Source: Lycium barbarum (Eukaryota > Streptophyta > Magnoliopsida > Solanales > Solanaceae). From it: a stretch of DNA of 64,000 bases. The stretch is taken from assembly GCF_019175385.1 (NCBI RefSeq), contig NC_083341.1, positions 65,629,800 through 65,693,799 of the forward strand. Direction: 5' to 3'. The position numbers and the translations under genes were made by a program. The notes beneath the pieces were generated by a model. It was not told where the DNA came from. It made no database searches and saw only the letters and a list, made by a program, of their open reading frames with translations. This document shows positions 47,962 to 58,578 of the stretch, piece after piece; the first letter of the stretch is position 1, and every line of letters begins with the position of its first letter.

Positions 47962-49150
47962 ATGGCCCTAACTCGATCCGAAACTGGTAACTCAGGACGC
48001 GCCATAGGAACTTGAAATCTAGTGGGAGCAAACGCTGGTAATGGGAATAACACTGGGAATCAGGCGCCACCTCAAGCACCGCCTGCTCCTGCTGTTCCTG
48101 CGGGTGTGCCTGAGATTGGGTCAATGCAGATAGAGATCCAAATGCTAACTGCATTAGTTGCAGCTTAGCATCAGCGTGGACGTATGGAATCTCATGGTGG
48201 AGGTAGGCTTAAGCAGTTTCTGGATTTAAAGTCACCAGAGTTCTTCGGGTCATAAGAGTCGGATGACTCCCAACACCTTATGGATGAGACTTTCAAAGGA
48301 ATGAGGGAAATAAATGCCCAGGGTTCTGAAGCTGTAAGGTTTGCATCCTATTAGTTGAAAGATGTTTCCCACGCTTGTTTTGAGGTGTGGGAGTCTGAAA
48401 GAGGTAATGATATTGTACCTCCTACTTGGGCTGAATTTGAGGAGGCGTTCATGAAGAGGTTTCTGTCTAATGAAGAGAAGTTTGCTATGGCTACCAAGTT
48501 CGAGAAACTTGAGCAAGCTACAAAATCTGTTCGTGAATACAGCTTGGAGTTCACCCGTCTGTCAAAATATGCACTGTACATGATTCCGACCGAGAAGCAT
48601 AAGTTGACTCGTTATGTACGTGGGTTGGTCCCATGAATTAAGTCTGCATGTGTTGCTACTGCTATGTCTCCTACTTGCACCTTCTCACTATTAGTTGGGT
48701 TTGGTGAGAAACAAGAGAACTGGAAGAACGAGAAGAGGGTGGAGAGAGACCAAAGCAAGAAGGCCCGATCTACGGGTGGCTTTAGTGGTAATGTTAATGG
48801 AGGACAAAGGAAAGGGTACTCAGCATCTACTCAGTCTAGTGCTTATTCTGACGCCAATGTGCTTTCTGGTAGGCAAGTGCAGCGAACTAATAATAATCAA
48901 AGCAGATTTTATCAGAGTAGTAATCGACCAGCTGTGTGAGAGGATCGTATTTTTCATCACTGTGGGATTAGAGGCCACATTAAAAGAGAGTGTCAGAAAT
49001 GGCTGCGTGAGATGGCTAACATGTCCAATTAGAGGAATGATTCGCCTGCTTTTACTTCTATTAAGAATTTTCCTGCTGGCAATGCTGCTAATAATCAGAA
49101 TGCTCGTGTTTATGGTAAAGGAAAGGAAGTTGCTAACACTTCTAATAAGG
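47962..49150 (+). pseudogene. B gag
   Basis: Start at ATG 47962 (MALTRSETGNSG). One frame can be followed throughout, broken by stops at 48013, 48166, 48253, 48352, 48634 and 48937. Blocks: Pro/Ala linker, LKSPEFFGS-like start of the gag fold (near 48220-48255), TWAEFEEAFMKRFL and SVREYSLEFTRLSKYA. The zinc knuckle near 48950-48990 reads FHHCGIRGHIKREC: the first Cys of the usual CxxC is lost. Several stops sit where CAA, CAG, CGA or TGG would be expected. Confidence 0.88.
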
Positions 49151-49399
49151 GAACAACTCAACTTTATGGATTGACTCGTAGGGAGGCAGCTGAAGCCTCT
49201 GACGTTGTGGTTACTGGTATTCTTACTATTTGCTCCTTTGATGCATATTCATTGATCGATCCGGGTTCAAACTTATCTTATGTGACCCTATATTTTGCTC
49301 TCGATTTTGGTATGGAACCTGAACTGCTGTTGGAACCCTTTTGCTGTCGATACACCTTTCGATATTCCTGTTATTGCTTCGAGGGTCTATAGAAATTGT
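49151..49399 (+). pseudogene. B protease, N-terminal half (cut by E)
   Basis: Active-site block SLIDPGSNLSYVT (near 49250-49290). A one-base insertion near 49337 shifts the frame. The coding sequence is then cut by solo LTR E at 49400, with ATTGT duplicated, and resumes at 55237. Confidence 0.85.
49395..49399. repeat. TSD ATTGT, left copy (solo LTR E)
   Basis: ATTGT; identical to 55232-55236. Confidence 0.9.
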
Positions 49400-49741
49400 T
49401 GTTATACCCCGTATTTTTGTACGTTGGATTATTCGTAAGCTAATCGACGTAAGTTCAAGGACAAGATTATTTTGGGATATGAGACAAGGGCTTTTAATCC
49501 CCGATTTTTAATAAGTGCACGATTTGTTATAAATTTCAATTATTATAGAAATATTAATGGAGATTAGGGATTAATTTATTATGATTAGATTATTAAGTGG
49601 AGATTAGTGATTAATTAAGATTAATTAAGTTAGCTAATTAGGTAATTAAGGGGCCCCCACCGAATTAAAATAAAAAAAATAAAAATAAAATAAAAGTGAT
49701 GACTCATTATAGTGGGACACGTGTCCTATAGATAGAAAACA

Positions 49742-49776
49742 TATAAATACCTATGTTGATGACTAATGTTAGTCAT
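49742..49776 (+). promoter_or_regulatory. TATA box with nearby palindrome, LTR E
   Basis: TATAAATA at 49742-49749, then ATGACTAA/TTAGTCAT with a 2-base centre (49759-49776). Same layout as in D and F. Confidence 0.55.
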
Positions 49777-50732
49777 ATAATTCATTTTCAATTGCCATTC
49801 TAATTGAGAGAAAGAGAGCTTCCATGCCATGGCAACTCACGCCCATGGCAGATTTGGAGCAGCTCACGACCAGCTTCCATGGTATTTTTTTTTTATAATC
49901 TCCTAACGTCAAGAAGGCGTCAACCTAGGGGTGTTGAAGTGAGGAAGAAGAAGTGGTGCGAGTTGAGCAAGTTATTGTAGGATCTTTCCTAATCAATTCA
50001 AGGTAAGATTTCTTCATCTTGAAATGTAATTGGAGTTAAAGATGTTGTAATGGAAAGATTAAAATTGTATTAGATGAAATTGGAAGTAAGAAATTGCATG
50101 AATTCGTTGGTATTAGGAGTTGAGTTGAATTGGAGTTATTTCGATTTAATCGAGTTTAATTGTTGTTGGTGTCGTTGATTGTGTGATGAAAGTGAAGGAA
50201 TTATGATAATTAAGGTTGTAGTTGTTATATGGAATTGTTGAATATGAATTGGATTAAATGTTCATAAAGTTGTGGGCTGTTCTTGTTGAGTTGAAAGATT
50301 AAAAGTGTGGTTTTATGTTCATGTGTTGTTGTTCTTGCTGTTGTCGTGTTGTTGGTGATATGGCTCCTAAATTTGGAGGAAAGAAGCGTATAACGTATCG
50401 TATACAAAGCGTATGTTGGTCTGTTTGGTGTATAATCTTAGATGCTAATGAATTGGATTGGAAAAGGATTAAGAAAGGTTATTGGGTTGTTTGAGTTGTT
50501 TGTGGGCTGGATTTTAAGGATTTGATATGAATATTTCTATTATTGTTGTTGTTGGTATTGCTGTGATAACAAGAGATTAATTGAAAGTTCGGGTTAGGCG
50601 AGTTATATAGAGGAAATGCTGCCTGATTTCCGTTAAGTTCTTAGTTAACCAAAATCCTAACCAAGAAAGTATGAACTAAAGAATGATTCCTATAAGTAAT
50701 TGGTTGTAGATTTATAAGCTAGAAAGTATAGT

Positions 50733-50737
50733 TTACT
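50733..50737. repeat. TSD TTACT, left copy (solo LTR F)
   Basis: TTACT; identical to 53796-53800. Confidence 0.9.
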
Positions 50738-51056
50738 TGTTATGTCCCGTATTTTATACATTGAGACAATCCGGATTAACTATGATAAGTTAGGGCCAAG
50801 ACCATTCCGGGACTTGAAGTCGAGACTTTTGACCTTCAATTTTATTTTGAGACATAAGTTGTTCATGAAATTGTTGGCATGGAACACTTAGGAAAAGTTG
50901 GGACCAAAAGTCACATAATTGGAAGTTGAAAATCATGCAAAAAAAAGGCCCTTTGGCCGTGTGGCTTTGCAAGTAGTCCCACACACTTTGTGGCCAATTT
51001 TAAATGGTCCAACTCATGGGTGGACCATGGACACTTGGAGGGTTCATATTGGGGCT

Positions 51057-51081
51057 TAAAAGATGACTTCTAAGTCATCTT
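51057..51081 (+). promoter_or_regulatory. TATA-like motif with palindrome, LTR F
   Basis: CTTAAAAG merges with the perfect palindrome AAGATGACTT/AAGTCATCTT (51060-51069, 51072-51081), 2-base centre. Equivalent to the D palindrome. Confidence 0.5.
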
Positions 51082-53232
51082 CTAGCACTTCCACACTTAG
51101 AAAATAAACCAAGAAGTTGAAGAACTTCAACAACAAACTCTCGGCCAAGAACAAGGGAAAACCAAATCCAATTTGAGCCATTCCAAAAATATTTCTTTGG
51201 TGCAAATCCACTAATTGGAGGTCCCTAAGTAACGTGGAAGTGTTGTTGGAGCGATCAAGCCATCCGTTTAGTAGATCGCAAACCCTAGGCAAAGTGTGGA
51301 GTTGAAGAAGAAAGGTAAGATTTGATCTTGTTTTATGTGTTATAAATGTTGTATGCATGTTGTGGTATGCTAAAATAGATGAAAATCATGAGATAGGGTA
51401 TGTTGGAAGTGGGTCGTGTGCATGGTGTGCTAGCCGTGTGAGGGGTGTGTATGTTGTGTGGTGTTGAGGTGATGAATTGATCTTATGTAGCATGTTTGAT
51501 TGTTGTAGTGTGTAGGATGGCTAAGAATCACTAATATATGCATGTGTGGTGATAGCCGAATGTGGGTCATACTATATGCCAAAGAACGCATTAATGTCGC
51601 TTAGTGTTTTAGTGGTTGTTGTGATGACTTTTATGTTGAAAATGAGAGTTTAATGTCGCAAGTTGATATGGTAAGTGTTGCGGATTGATTTGGAGAATTA
51701 TGTGCAATTAATTCAATTTTTATTTTTATGAGAATAGCATTGTTAGAATGTGGATTATTGGTGCAAATCATGATTCGAAAGTCGGAAGTGTGTATAGCGA
51801 GGTTCTCGGGTTTGGGACTGTTTTCGGAAAAATTGGAGCAATTGTTGGATTGTTGGAAATATTGTGTAAGTTGTTTAAAATGTCCTTGAATATTGTTGGT
51901 ATGGGTTCAGGTTGGTAATTGAATGTATGAGCGGTATTGTGGCTTGAATGTAAGCCGTCGAATTGAATATTATGAATGTTGTTGAATGATGTAAAAGAGA
52001 GTTATTAATGTTATATTGCCTTTCGGATTGGTCATTGGGGTTGTTAGGTTGGCATTGTTGGGTTGTTGTTGTTGATATATTATGGTCGAGTAACCCTCGG
52101 GGATGTTGAATTTATAAGGGAAATGCTGCCGAAATTTCGGTAGACAATATGAATTTAAGACTTGAAATTCTTAAAAGCTTGCAACTCATATTTGGCAACT
52201 ATGGCCAATTGTAGATTTTGGGCGAAACGGGGATTGAGCTTGGACGAGTGTAAGGCGCAAGTGAGGCATGTAAAGCTATCCCTTTTCTTCTCTTGGCATG
52301 TCCTAGATGTACTAGGTTCGAGTTTGAGCCTCGGGGATTATTCTACTTATAGAAATTCGAGTTTACTTTTAGTACTATTCCATTCAGTGAAGTTGAATTA
52401 GAAACTTATGCTTTGTTGAAAAGAGATGTTCAAACTTTCGTAACTTTCGTAAACATGATCGAATCACCCCTAAGCTTTCATGGTTGATTCCATAAGGTCA
52501 AATGTCTGAAAAATTTGTACGCCGCCTCGACTTGGACCGAGGTGGGCCCACTAGCTCCGAGTCTCCTTCATTGCCCTAGTTAACTTAACTCTGTACGATA
52601 TCAGAAAGAGACTTTTGCTTATGACTCTAGTTATTAAAGAGTGATGTTTTGATTACTCCATGATATTCTGATTTACATTTTGAACTATGAATACGATTTC
52701 AGAAGTACTTTTGTGAGATAAACTCCGTATTGATCAGTTGTCCGGACTAGTTTGCCTAACGGGTTGTCATATGATTATATCAAGTTTTATAAATGTTTTG
52801 ATATGTAAATTGCATTAGTTTCCGCACTACTCTGCTCGTGCCCATTATTATGATATCGTTCGCCGGTTCTCGGGCCGGTTTTGTGATCGTGCGCACTATG
52901 ATATATTCGGCAGTATGCTATGTTACGGATCCCGAGACCTCGCCATAGGGTCGGGTTCCGTTTATGGAGTTATGCTGTGATATGGCTTATGATTTGTTGT
53001 GATGATATGTTATGTACGGGGTTGTACGGAGATTTGAAACCTTCTGGAGTTATGCTGTGTTGTGGCACCAGCGTCGGAGTGGTGACCACGTTCCTGAGCC
53101 TTATGCATGATTTTGATTTGCATTACTTATACATATGATTTCCGTACCGATTTTGATATACTGATTCGGTATTCCCTTCTGTACCTTATGCTTCAGTTAT
53201 TGTTGGATTTCTGCATCTTATGCTTTGCATAC

Positions 53233-53298
53233 TCAGTACATATTTTGTACTGACCCCTTTCTTCGGGGGGGGGGGGGGGCTGCGTTTCATGCCCGTAG
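53233..53298 (+). other. Triple hairpin in F with a 15-G run
   Basis: TCAGTAC/GTACTGA (53233-53239, 53247-53253), CCCC with a G run (53254-53257, 53265-53279), CTGCG/CGTAG (53280-53284, 53294-53298). In E the G run has only six. Confidence 0.6.
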
Positions 53299-54205
53299 GT
53301 ACAGACGCACAGTTTGGTGATCCACCAGTTTAGGACACCCTCTTTTGCTGCTTGGAGTGCTCCTCTTATTCCGGAGCCTACATTTTGGTATATATCTTCG
53401 TTCGTTGCATATGTATATATTTGTTCCGGGGTACGGCGGGGCCCTGTCCCGCCATATGATTCGGTTGGTCTGTTTAGAGGTCTGTAGACGTATATGTGGG
53501 TTGTGCCTACTTCTGTATAGGTGTGTTTGTATGATCCCACTCGCCATGGCAGTCTTGTCGGCGTGCGTTTGTATATGTTTTGGGTCGTTGCGCCATTTGA
53601 CAGCCTTGTCGGCTTCTGATATATATGTACATATATGGTTGTGTTTGGAATGTGTCTGAGACAGTTTGATATAATTTGAGGCAGCGTGTGATATTTGTGC
53701 CCGTATACGCTATCTGTATGTGATTCGGATTTGATGACTGTGTTCGGGTGCCCAGTTCGGGCACTAGTCACGGCCTACGGGGTTGGGTCGTGACATTACT
53801 AACGATAGCGTTACTTTCATATTAAATAGGCTAAAGGGGCGACACAGCGAACTTGGTTACGGTTAACCTATAACAAGTATGTAAACCTAACCCTTATTTC
53901 TTTTTGGCATGATTTACATGAAATGAACAAACGACGAATGTATAAGCTCCTATTCTTAGAGACACTAGGGTGGTTAATGTCCTTGATTTCCATAAGTTAT
54001 TTCATATTGTCTCAGTACACGTTTATGATTCTTGAAGTCCCATTTGACATAATTAATTATGACGTTCGAGGGATACTTGACATAACTGCCTTCGTTGATA
54101 TTCAAGTGTTAGTTCATTCTGTCTATCCTATCGAGTCTCACATGATGATTTGATTTGCATATGGTTACTCACTACTCTGCTCGTGTATACTGTCATTATA
54201 TCTTT

Positions 54206-54410
54206 CACCGAGTCCCGGGACGGGTATGTTCTCGTGCACAGTTCACTGCATTGTTCACCGAGTCCCTCACTAGAGGGCCGGGTACGGTATATGTATATAT
54301 ATGATGATATGATGATGTGATGATATGATGATATGATGATGTGATTATGGCGCCAAGGATGGTATGTGATGACGTTATTCACCGAGTCCCGTAATGGGCC
54401 GGGTACGGTA
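54206..54410 (+). other. Three ACCGAGTCCC hairpins in LTR E
   Basis: Copies at 54206, 54256 and 54380. In the third, ACCG pairs with CGGT (54381-54384, 54406-54409) and CCC with GGG (54388-54390, 54396-54398). The arms are constant and the loop sequence varies. Confidence 0.55.
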
Positions 54411-54537
54411 TATGATAATGACGTGCATGTTTTACGTTTCATAAGGCCAGTGTATTGGTACTTTAAATGTCATACTTGTCTCCTATGATCTCTATTTCAG
54501 CCGTGATTCTCTTTGTTGTATTTCATACTTTATATAC

Positions 54538-54595
54538 TCAGTACATATCTCGTACTGACCCCCTTTCTTCGGGGGGCTGCGTTTCATGCCCGCAG
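54538..54595 (+). other. Triple hairpin near 3' end of LTR E
   Basis: TCAGTAC/GTACTGA (54538-54544, 54552-54558), CCCCC/GGGGG (54559-54563, 54571-54575), CTGCG/CGCAG (54577-54581, 54591-54595) with loop TTTCATGCC. Confidence 0.65.
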
Positions 54596-54856
54596 GTACA
54601 GATACTCGATTTTGCGACCCTCCAGCTTAGGACTTCTACTCAGTTGTCTTGGAGAGCTCCATTGTTTCGGAGCTTAGACTTTTGGTACAGATCCTTTTTG
54701 ATGTATACATATGTTTACCCAAGGGTACGGCGGGGCCTTGTCCCGTCATATTTCACTATCGATACTCTTAGAGGTCAGTAGACATATATGTGGGTTGTGT
54801 ATAAGTTTTGTTCAGCTGTGTCTATATGGCTTACGTATGATATTGATATCTTGTAC

Positions 54857-55040
54857 AGCCTTGTCGGCTTATGTATAGTATTGAAATGTTGTGATAGCCT
54901 TGTCGGCTTATGTATGGTATTGACATGTTGTGATAGCCTTGTCGGCTTATGTATGGTATTGACATGTTGTGGCAGCCTTGTCGGCTTGCGTATCATATTA
55001 ACATGTAGTGGCAGCCTTGTCGGCTTGCGTATCATATTAT
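54857..55040 (+). repeat. 39-bp minisatellite in LTR E, about five units
   Basis: Word AGCCTTGTCGGCTT recurs at 54857, 54896, 54935, 54974 and 55013, an exact 39-base period. Solo LTR F has two related words at about 53553 and 53602 without the array. Confidence 0.9.
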
Positions 55041-55236
55041 ATTTTGATTAGTTTTGACTCCTCAGGAGACAGGTTGTCTGGATACCTATATATGATGACG
55101 TTGTGATCCTTTGAGGTTTTTTTGCAAAGTTTCCATATTGTTCTTAAGAATTAGTTGTCTATATTTAACAGGTACGTATACGAGTGTCCAGCTCGGGCAC
55201 TAGTCATGGCCTACAGGGTTGGGTCGTGACAATTGT

Positions 55237-56177
55237 GTTGTTGTGATTAAGGGTCGTGAGACTATGGCTGATTTATATGAACTTGAGATGGTGGATTTTG
55301 ATGTCATTATAGGGATGGTTGGTTGTTCGCCTGTTATGCTAATGTGGATTGTTGCCATAAGTTAGTTCGTTTTGCCTTTCCCGATGAACCTATTATTGTT
55401 TGAGAGGGTGAAATTGCTAAGCCCCAGGGTAGGTTTATTTCCTATCTTAAGGGTCGTAAATTGATTACTAAGGGGTGTATCTACCATTTGGTTGCGGTTA
55501 ATGGTACAAAAGCCGTAGTACCTGAATTTGCATCTGTTACCATAGTTAGTGATTATCCCAAAGTGTTTCCCGAAGATCTTCCTAGTATTCCTCCTAATAG
55601 AGTCATTGATTTTGGGATTGATGTTATTCCCGCCACCCAACCAATTTCCATTCCTCCATATCGTATGGCTCCAGCGGAGCTAAGGGAATTAAAAGACCAA
55701 TTAAAGGACTTGTTGGATAAAGGTTTCATCCGACCAAGTTTCTCACATTGGGGTGTTCCAATCTTGTTTGTTAGGAAGAAAGATGGTTCCCTTAGGATGT
55801 GTGTTGACTATCGCCAGCTTAATAAGGTGACCATTAAGAATAAATACCCTATGTCTAGGATAGATGATCTATTTGACCAACTTCAGGGTGCTAAGTTCTT
55901 CTCGAAGATTGAATTAAGGTTTCGATATTACCAATTGAAAATTAAGGAGCAGGATATTTCGAAAACAGCGTTCCGTACTCGTTATGGGCACTTCGAGTTT
56001 CTAGTCGTGTCCTTTGGGTTGACCAATGCGCCTGCTGCATTTATGAACTCAACGAATCGTGTGTTTAAACCTTATCTGGATCGTTTCATCATTATTTTCA
56101 TTGACGATATTTTGGTGTATTTAAAGAGTCATGAGGATCATGCAAATCATCTGAGAATAACCCTGACAAATACTTGA
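55237..56177 (+). pseudogene. B protease end and reverse transcriptase
   Basis: After the E insertion the protease goes on (ELEMVDFDVII), with a frameshift just after GM near 55317. From about 55440 one frame holds [82 protein letters not shown] and catalytic FIDDILVYL (near 56098-56124). The frame closes at 56175 after a one-base change; the next 220 bases are open only with shifts but still show [13 protein letters not shown] and [17 protein letters not shown]. Confidence 0.92.
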
Positions 56178-57041
56178 GGCGAATGAGCTTTATGCAAAAT
56201 TCTCTAAGTGTGAATTCTGGCTTAATTCTCTGGCTTTCTTAGGCAATGTGGTGTCTGGCGACGGTATTAAGGTTGAGCCTCAGAAAATTTCAGCAGTGAA
56301 GGATTGGCCTAGACCCACGAGTGTGACTCATATTCGTAGTTTCTTGGGTTTGGCTAACTACTACAGAAAGTTTGTGGAAGGCTTTCATCAATAGCCTCGC
56401 CATTGACTAAGTTGACGCAAAAGGCTGCTAAGTTTCAGTGGTCTGAATCTTGTGAAAAGAGTTTCCAGGAGATTAAGGCAAGGTTGACTTCGGCTTCTAT
56501 CCTGACTTTACCCTCTGGGTCCTGTGACTATGTGGTGTATTATAATGCCTCTAGGATTGGGTTGGGTTATGTGTTGATGCAAAATGGTAAGGTGATTGCT
56601 TATGCGTCGCGACAGTTGAAAAAGCATGAGAAGAGTTACCCAACTCATGACTTGGAGTTGGTTGCTGTGGTATTTGCTTTGAAGATTTAGCGTCACTACT
56701 TGTATGGTGAGCATTGTGATGTTTTCACTGATCACAAGAGTCTACAATATAGTTTCAAGCAGCGAGAGTTGAATCTCAGACAAAAGAGATGGTTGGAGTT
56801 GTTGAAAGATTACGACTTGAATATCTTGTATCATCCGGGTAAGGCGAATGTGGTTGTTGATGCTCTGAGTAGAAAGTCTATGGGTACGTTGGCATATTTG
56901 CGTGCACATGACATGCCTATTGGAAGGAAAATTCGAAGACTTGCTAGTCTTGGTGTCAGACTTAATGAAACCGAAGATGGTGAGTTAGTGGGAATCATGC
57001 CAGCTCGGTCTGACATGATGGAAAGGATCAAGTCCAACTAG
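56178..57041 (+). pseudogene. B RNase H domain
   Basis: From 56403 the main pol frame is restored ([20 protein letters not shown]). RNase H shows [19 protein letters not shown], where the catalytic Asp seen in C (YYDAS) is Asn, then [15 protein letters not shown], a TAG in place of Trp, [18 protein letters not shown] and the [11 protein letters not shown] end. A TAG at 57039-57041 ends the linker. Inactive by both the stops and the lost Asp. Confidence 0.9.
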
Positions 57042-57824
57042 TATGACGGCGGACTTTTGATGAAACTGCGGGATGGAGTGGAAAGGGGTGAGTACACTTC
57101 ATTCACTGTTAGGACGGGTGATAGTGTCCTACGGCTGCAAGGGCAGTTATGTGTTCCTAGTGTTGACAAACTTCGACAAGAATTGATGGTGGAGGCGCAT
57201 AGTTCTAAATACTCCGTGCATCCAGGGTCCACCAAGATGTATAAGGATTTGAAACAACACTATTAGTGTAAGAGCATAAAGGTTGATATTTCTAACTTTG
57301 TGGCTAAGTGTTGGAACTCTCAACAAGTTAATGCTGAACATCAAAGGCCTGGAGGTCTGGCTCAGAATATCGAGATTCCACAGTGGAAGTGGGAGGTGAT
57401 AAATATGGATTTCGTTGTGGGTTTACCCTGCACAAAGGCCAAGTTTGATTCGATTTGGGTGATCGTGGATAGACTCACAAAGTCTGCCCATTTTCTCCCT
57501 GCGAAGACCTCATATACAGTGGTGGAGTATGCCAAGTTATATCTAAAAGAGATAGTTAGATGGCATGGGATTCCGACATCCATCATATCTGACAGAGGTA
57601 CGCAATTCACTGCTCATTTTTGGAAATCGTTTCAGGAAGGTTTGGGAACTAGAGTAAAATTGAGCACTGCCTTTCATCCTCAAACTGATGGGCAAGCAGA
57701 GAGGTCCATTTAGACTTTGGAAGATATGCTACGAGCCTGTGCTATAGATTTTGGAGGAAATTGGGATGAACATTTATCTCTTGTGGAATTCACGTACAAC
57801 AACAGTTATCAAGTGAGTATTTAG
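57042..57824 (+). pseudogene. B integrase
   Basis: Same frame with three further stops (57264, 57711, 57822 regions). Zinc domain: HSSKYSVHPGSTKMYKDLK, then CWNSQQV where the second Cys of the CxxC in C is Ser. Core: NMDFVVGLP (Asp), IISDRGTQF (Asp), DGQAERSI (Glu): DDE residues kept. At least two of the stops lie where C has Gln or Trp codons. Confidence 0.9.
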
Positions 57825-58460
57825 ATGGCGCCTTATGAGGCTCTTTATGGGAGGCGTTGTCGGTCTCCAATAGGTTGGTTTGAACCAACTGAAGTAGAAT
57901 TGTTGGGTCCCGACTCAGTTCATGAAGCAATCGAGAAAGGAAATCTTATTGTACAACGACTCAAGACAGCTCAGAGTAGACAGAAGTCTTATACGGATAT
58001 GAGGCGACGTGAGCTAGAGTTTTCTGTTGGTGACAAGGTATTCTTGAAAGTGTCGCTGATGAAGGGAGTAATGCGGTTTTGTAAAAAGGGCAAGCTTAGA
58101 CCTAGTTTCATTGGCCCTTATGAGATTGTTAGGAAAGTGAGAACGGTGGCATATGAGTTGAAGTTACCATCTGATATGGCCATGGTGCATCCCGTGTTTC
58201 ACATTTCAATGTTGAGGTTGTACAAACCTGATCCTTCACATGTGTTGAACCATGAAGAGGTTGAAATTAATGAAGGGTTATCTTACGAAGAAAAACCAGT
58301 TCAGATTCTAGATCGTCAAGTTAGAAGGTTGAGAACAAAAGGTGTAGCTTCAGTTAAAGTCCTATGGCGAAACCATGATACCGAAGAAGCAACTTGGGAA
58401 GCAGAGGAGGACATGAAGAAAAGATATCCTCACTTGTTCCCTATTGTAGGTATGAGTTAA
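57825..58460 (+). pseudogene. B integrase C-terminus with chromodomain-like end
   Basis: Open to its natural end (211 codons). APYEALYGRRCRSPIGW, ELLGPDSVHEAIEK, RRRELEFSVGDKVFLKV, VHPVFHISML, then YEEKPVQILDRQVRRLRTKG, VKVLWRNHDTEEATWEAEED and YPHLF. Complete where C has a deletion. A chromodomain-like tail is the chromovirus mark. Confidence 0.88.
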
Positions 58461-58578
58461 AGTTTCTAGCTATTCTTACGCGAATCGTTTGCATTTGTTT
58501 GAAACAACTTGTGGTTTAGTGTATCCTTGTTAGGCTACGATTCTCATTCGAGGATGAGTGATCTTGAGGGGAGGATAA
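58461..58578 (+). other. B 3' leader: hairpin and polypurine tract
   Basis: Short noncoding piece. CTCAT/ATGAG (58543-58547, 58554-58558) with TCGAGG between corresponds to the C and D hairpins, and TTGAGGGGAGGATAA (58564-58578) is the polypurine tract. Confidence 0.72.

Larger units (their letters stand above)
50738..53795 (+). mobile_element. Solo LTR F inside E
   Basis: 3,058 bases, TGTTATGTCCCGTATTTTAT to GGGTCGTGACA, TSD TTACT. No primer site or polypurine tract. Related to D: the block with CCGAAATTTCGG (52130-52141 region), a GGCATGTCCTAG word and GAGCCTCGGGGA occur in both in the same order. It shares the 3' hairpins with E. It is the deepest insertion (A, then B, then E, then F), hence later than the insertions of A, B and E. 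Confidence 0.9.
49400..55231 (+). mobile_element. Solo LTR E inside B protease, split by F
   Basis: Begins TGTTATACCCCGTATTTTTG and ends GGGTCGTGACA, TSD ATTGT. Without F it is about 2.77 kb. No primer site, polypurine tract or coding domain, so a solo LTR. Internal order: TATAAATA (49742) with palindrome, long middle, ACCGAGTCCC hairpins (54206-54410), consecutive hairpins (54538-54595), 39-bp minisatellite (54857-55040). Confidence 0.9.

Noticed and set aside
53265..53279. 15-G run as a G-quadruplex or regulatory site
   Set aside because: The corresponding place in E has six G in a hairpin; a homopolymer run may be a replication or sequencing slip.
54857..55040. CRISPR-like direct repeats
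   Set aside because: Units are contiguous 39-base copies without unique spacers, in an LTR of plant DNA.
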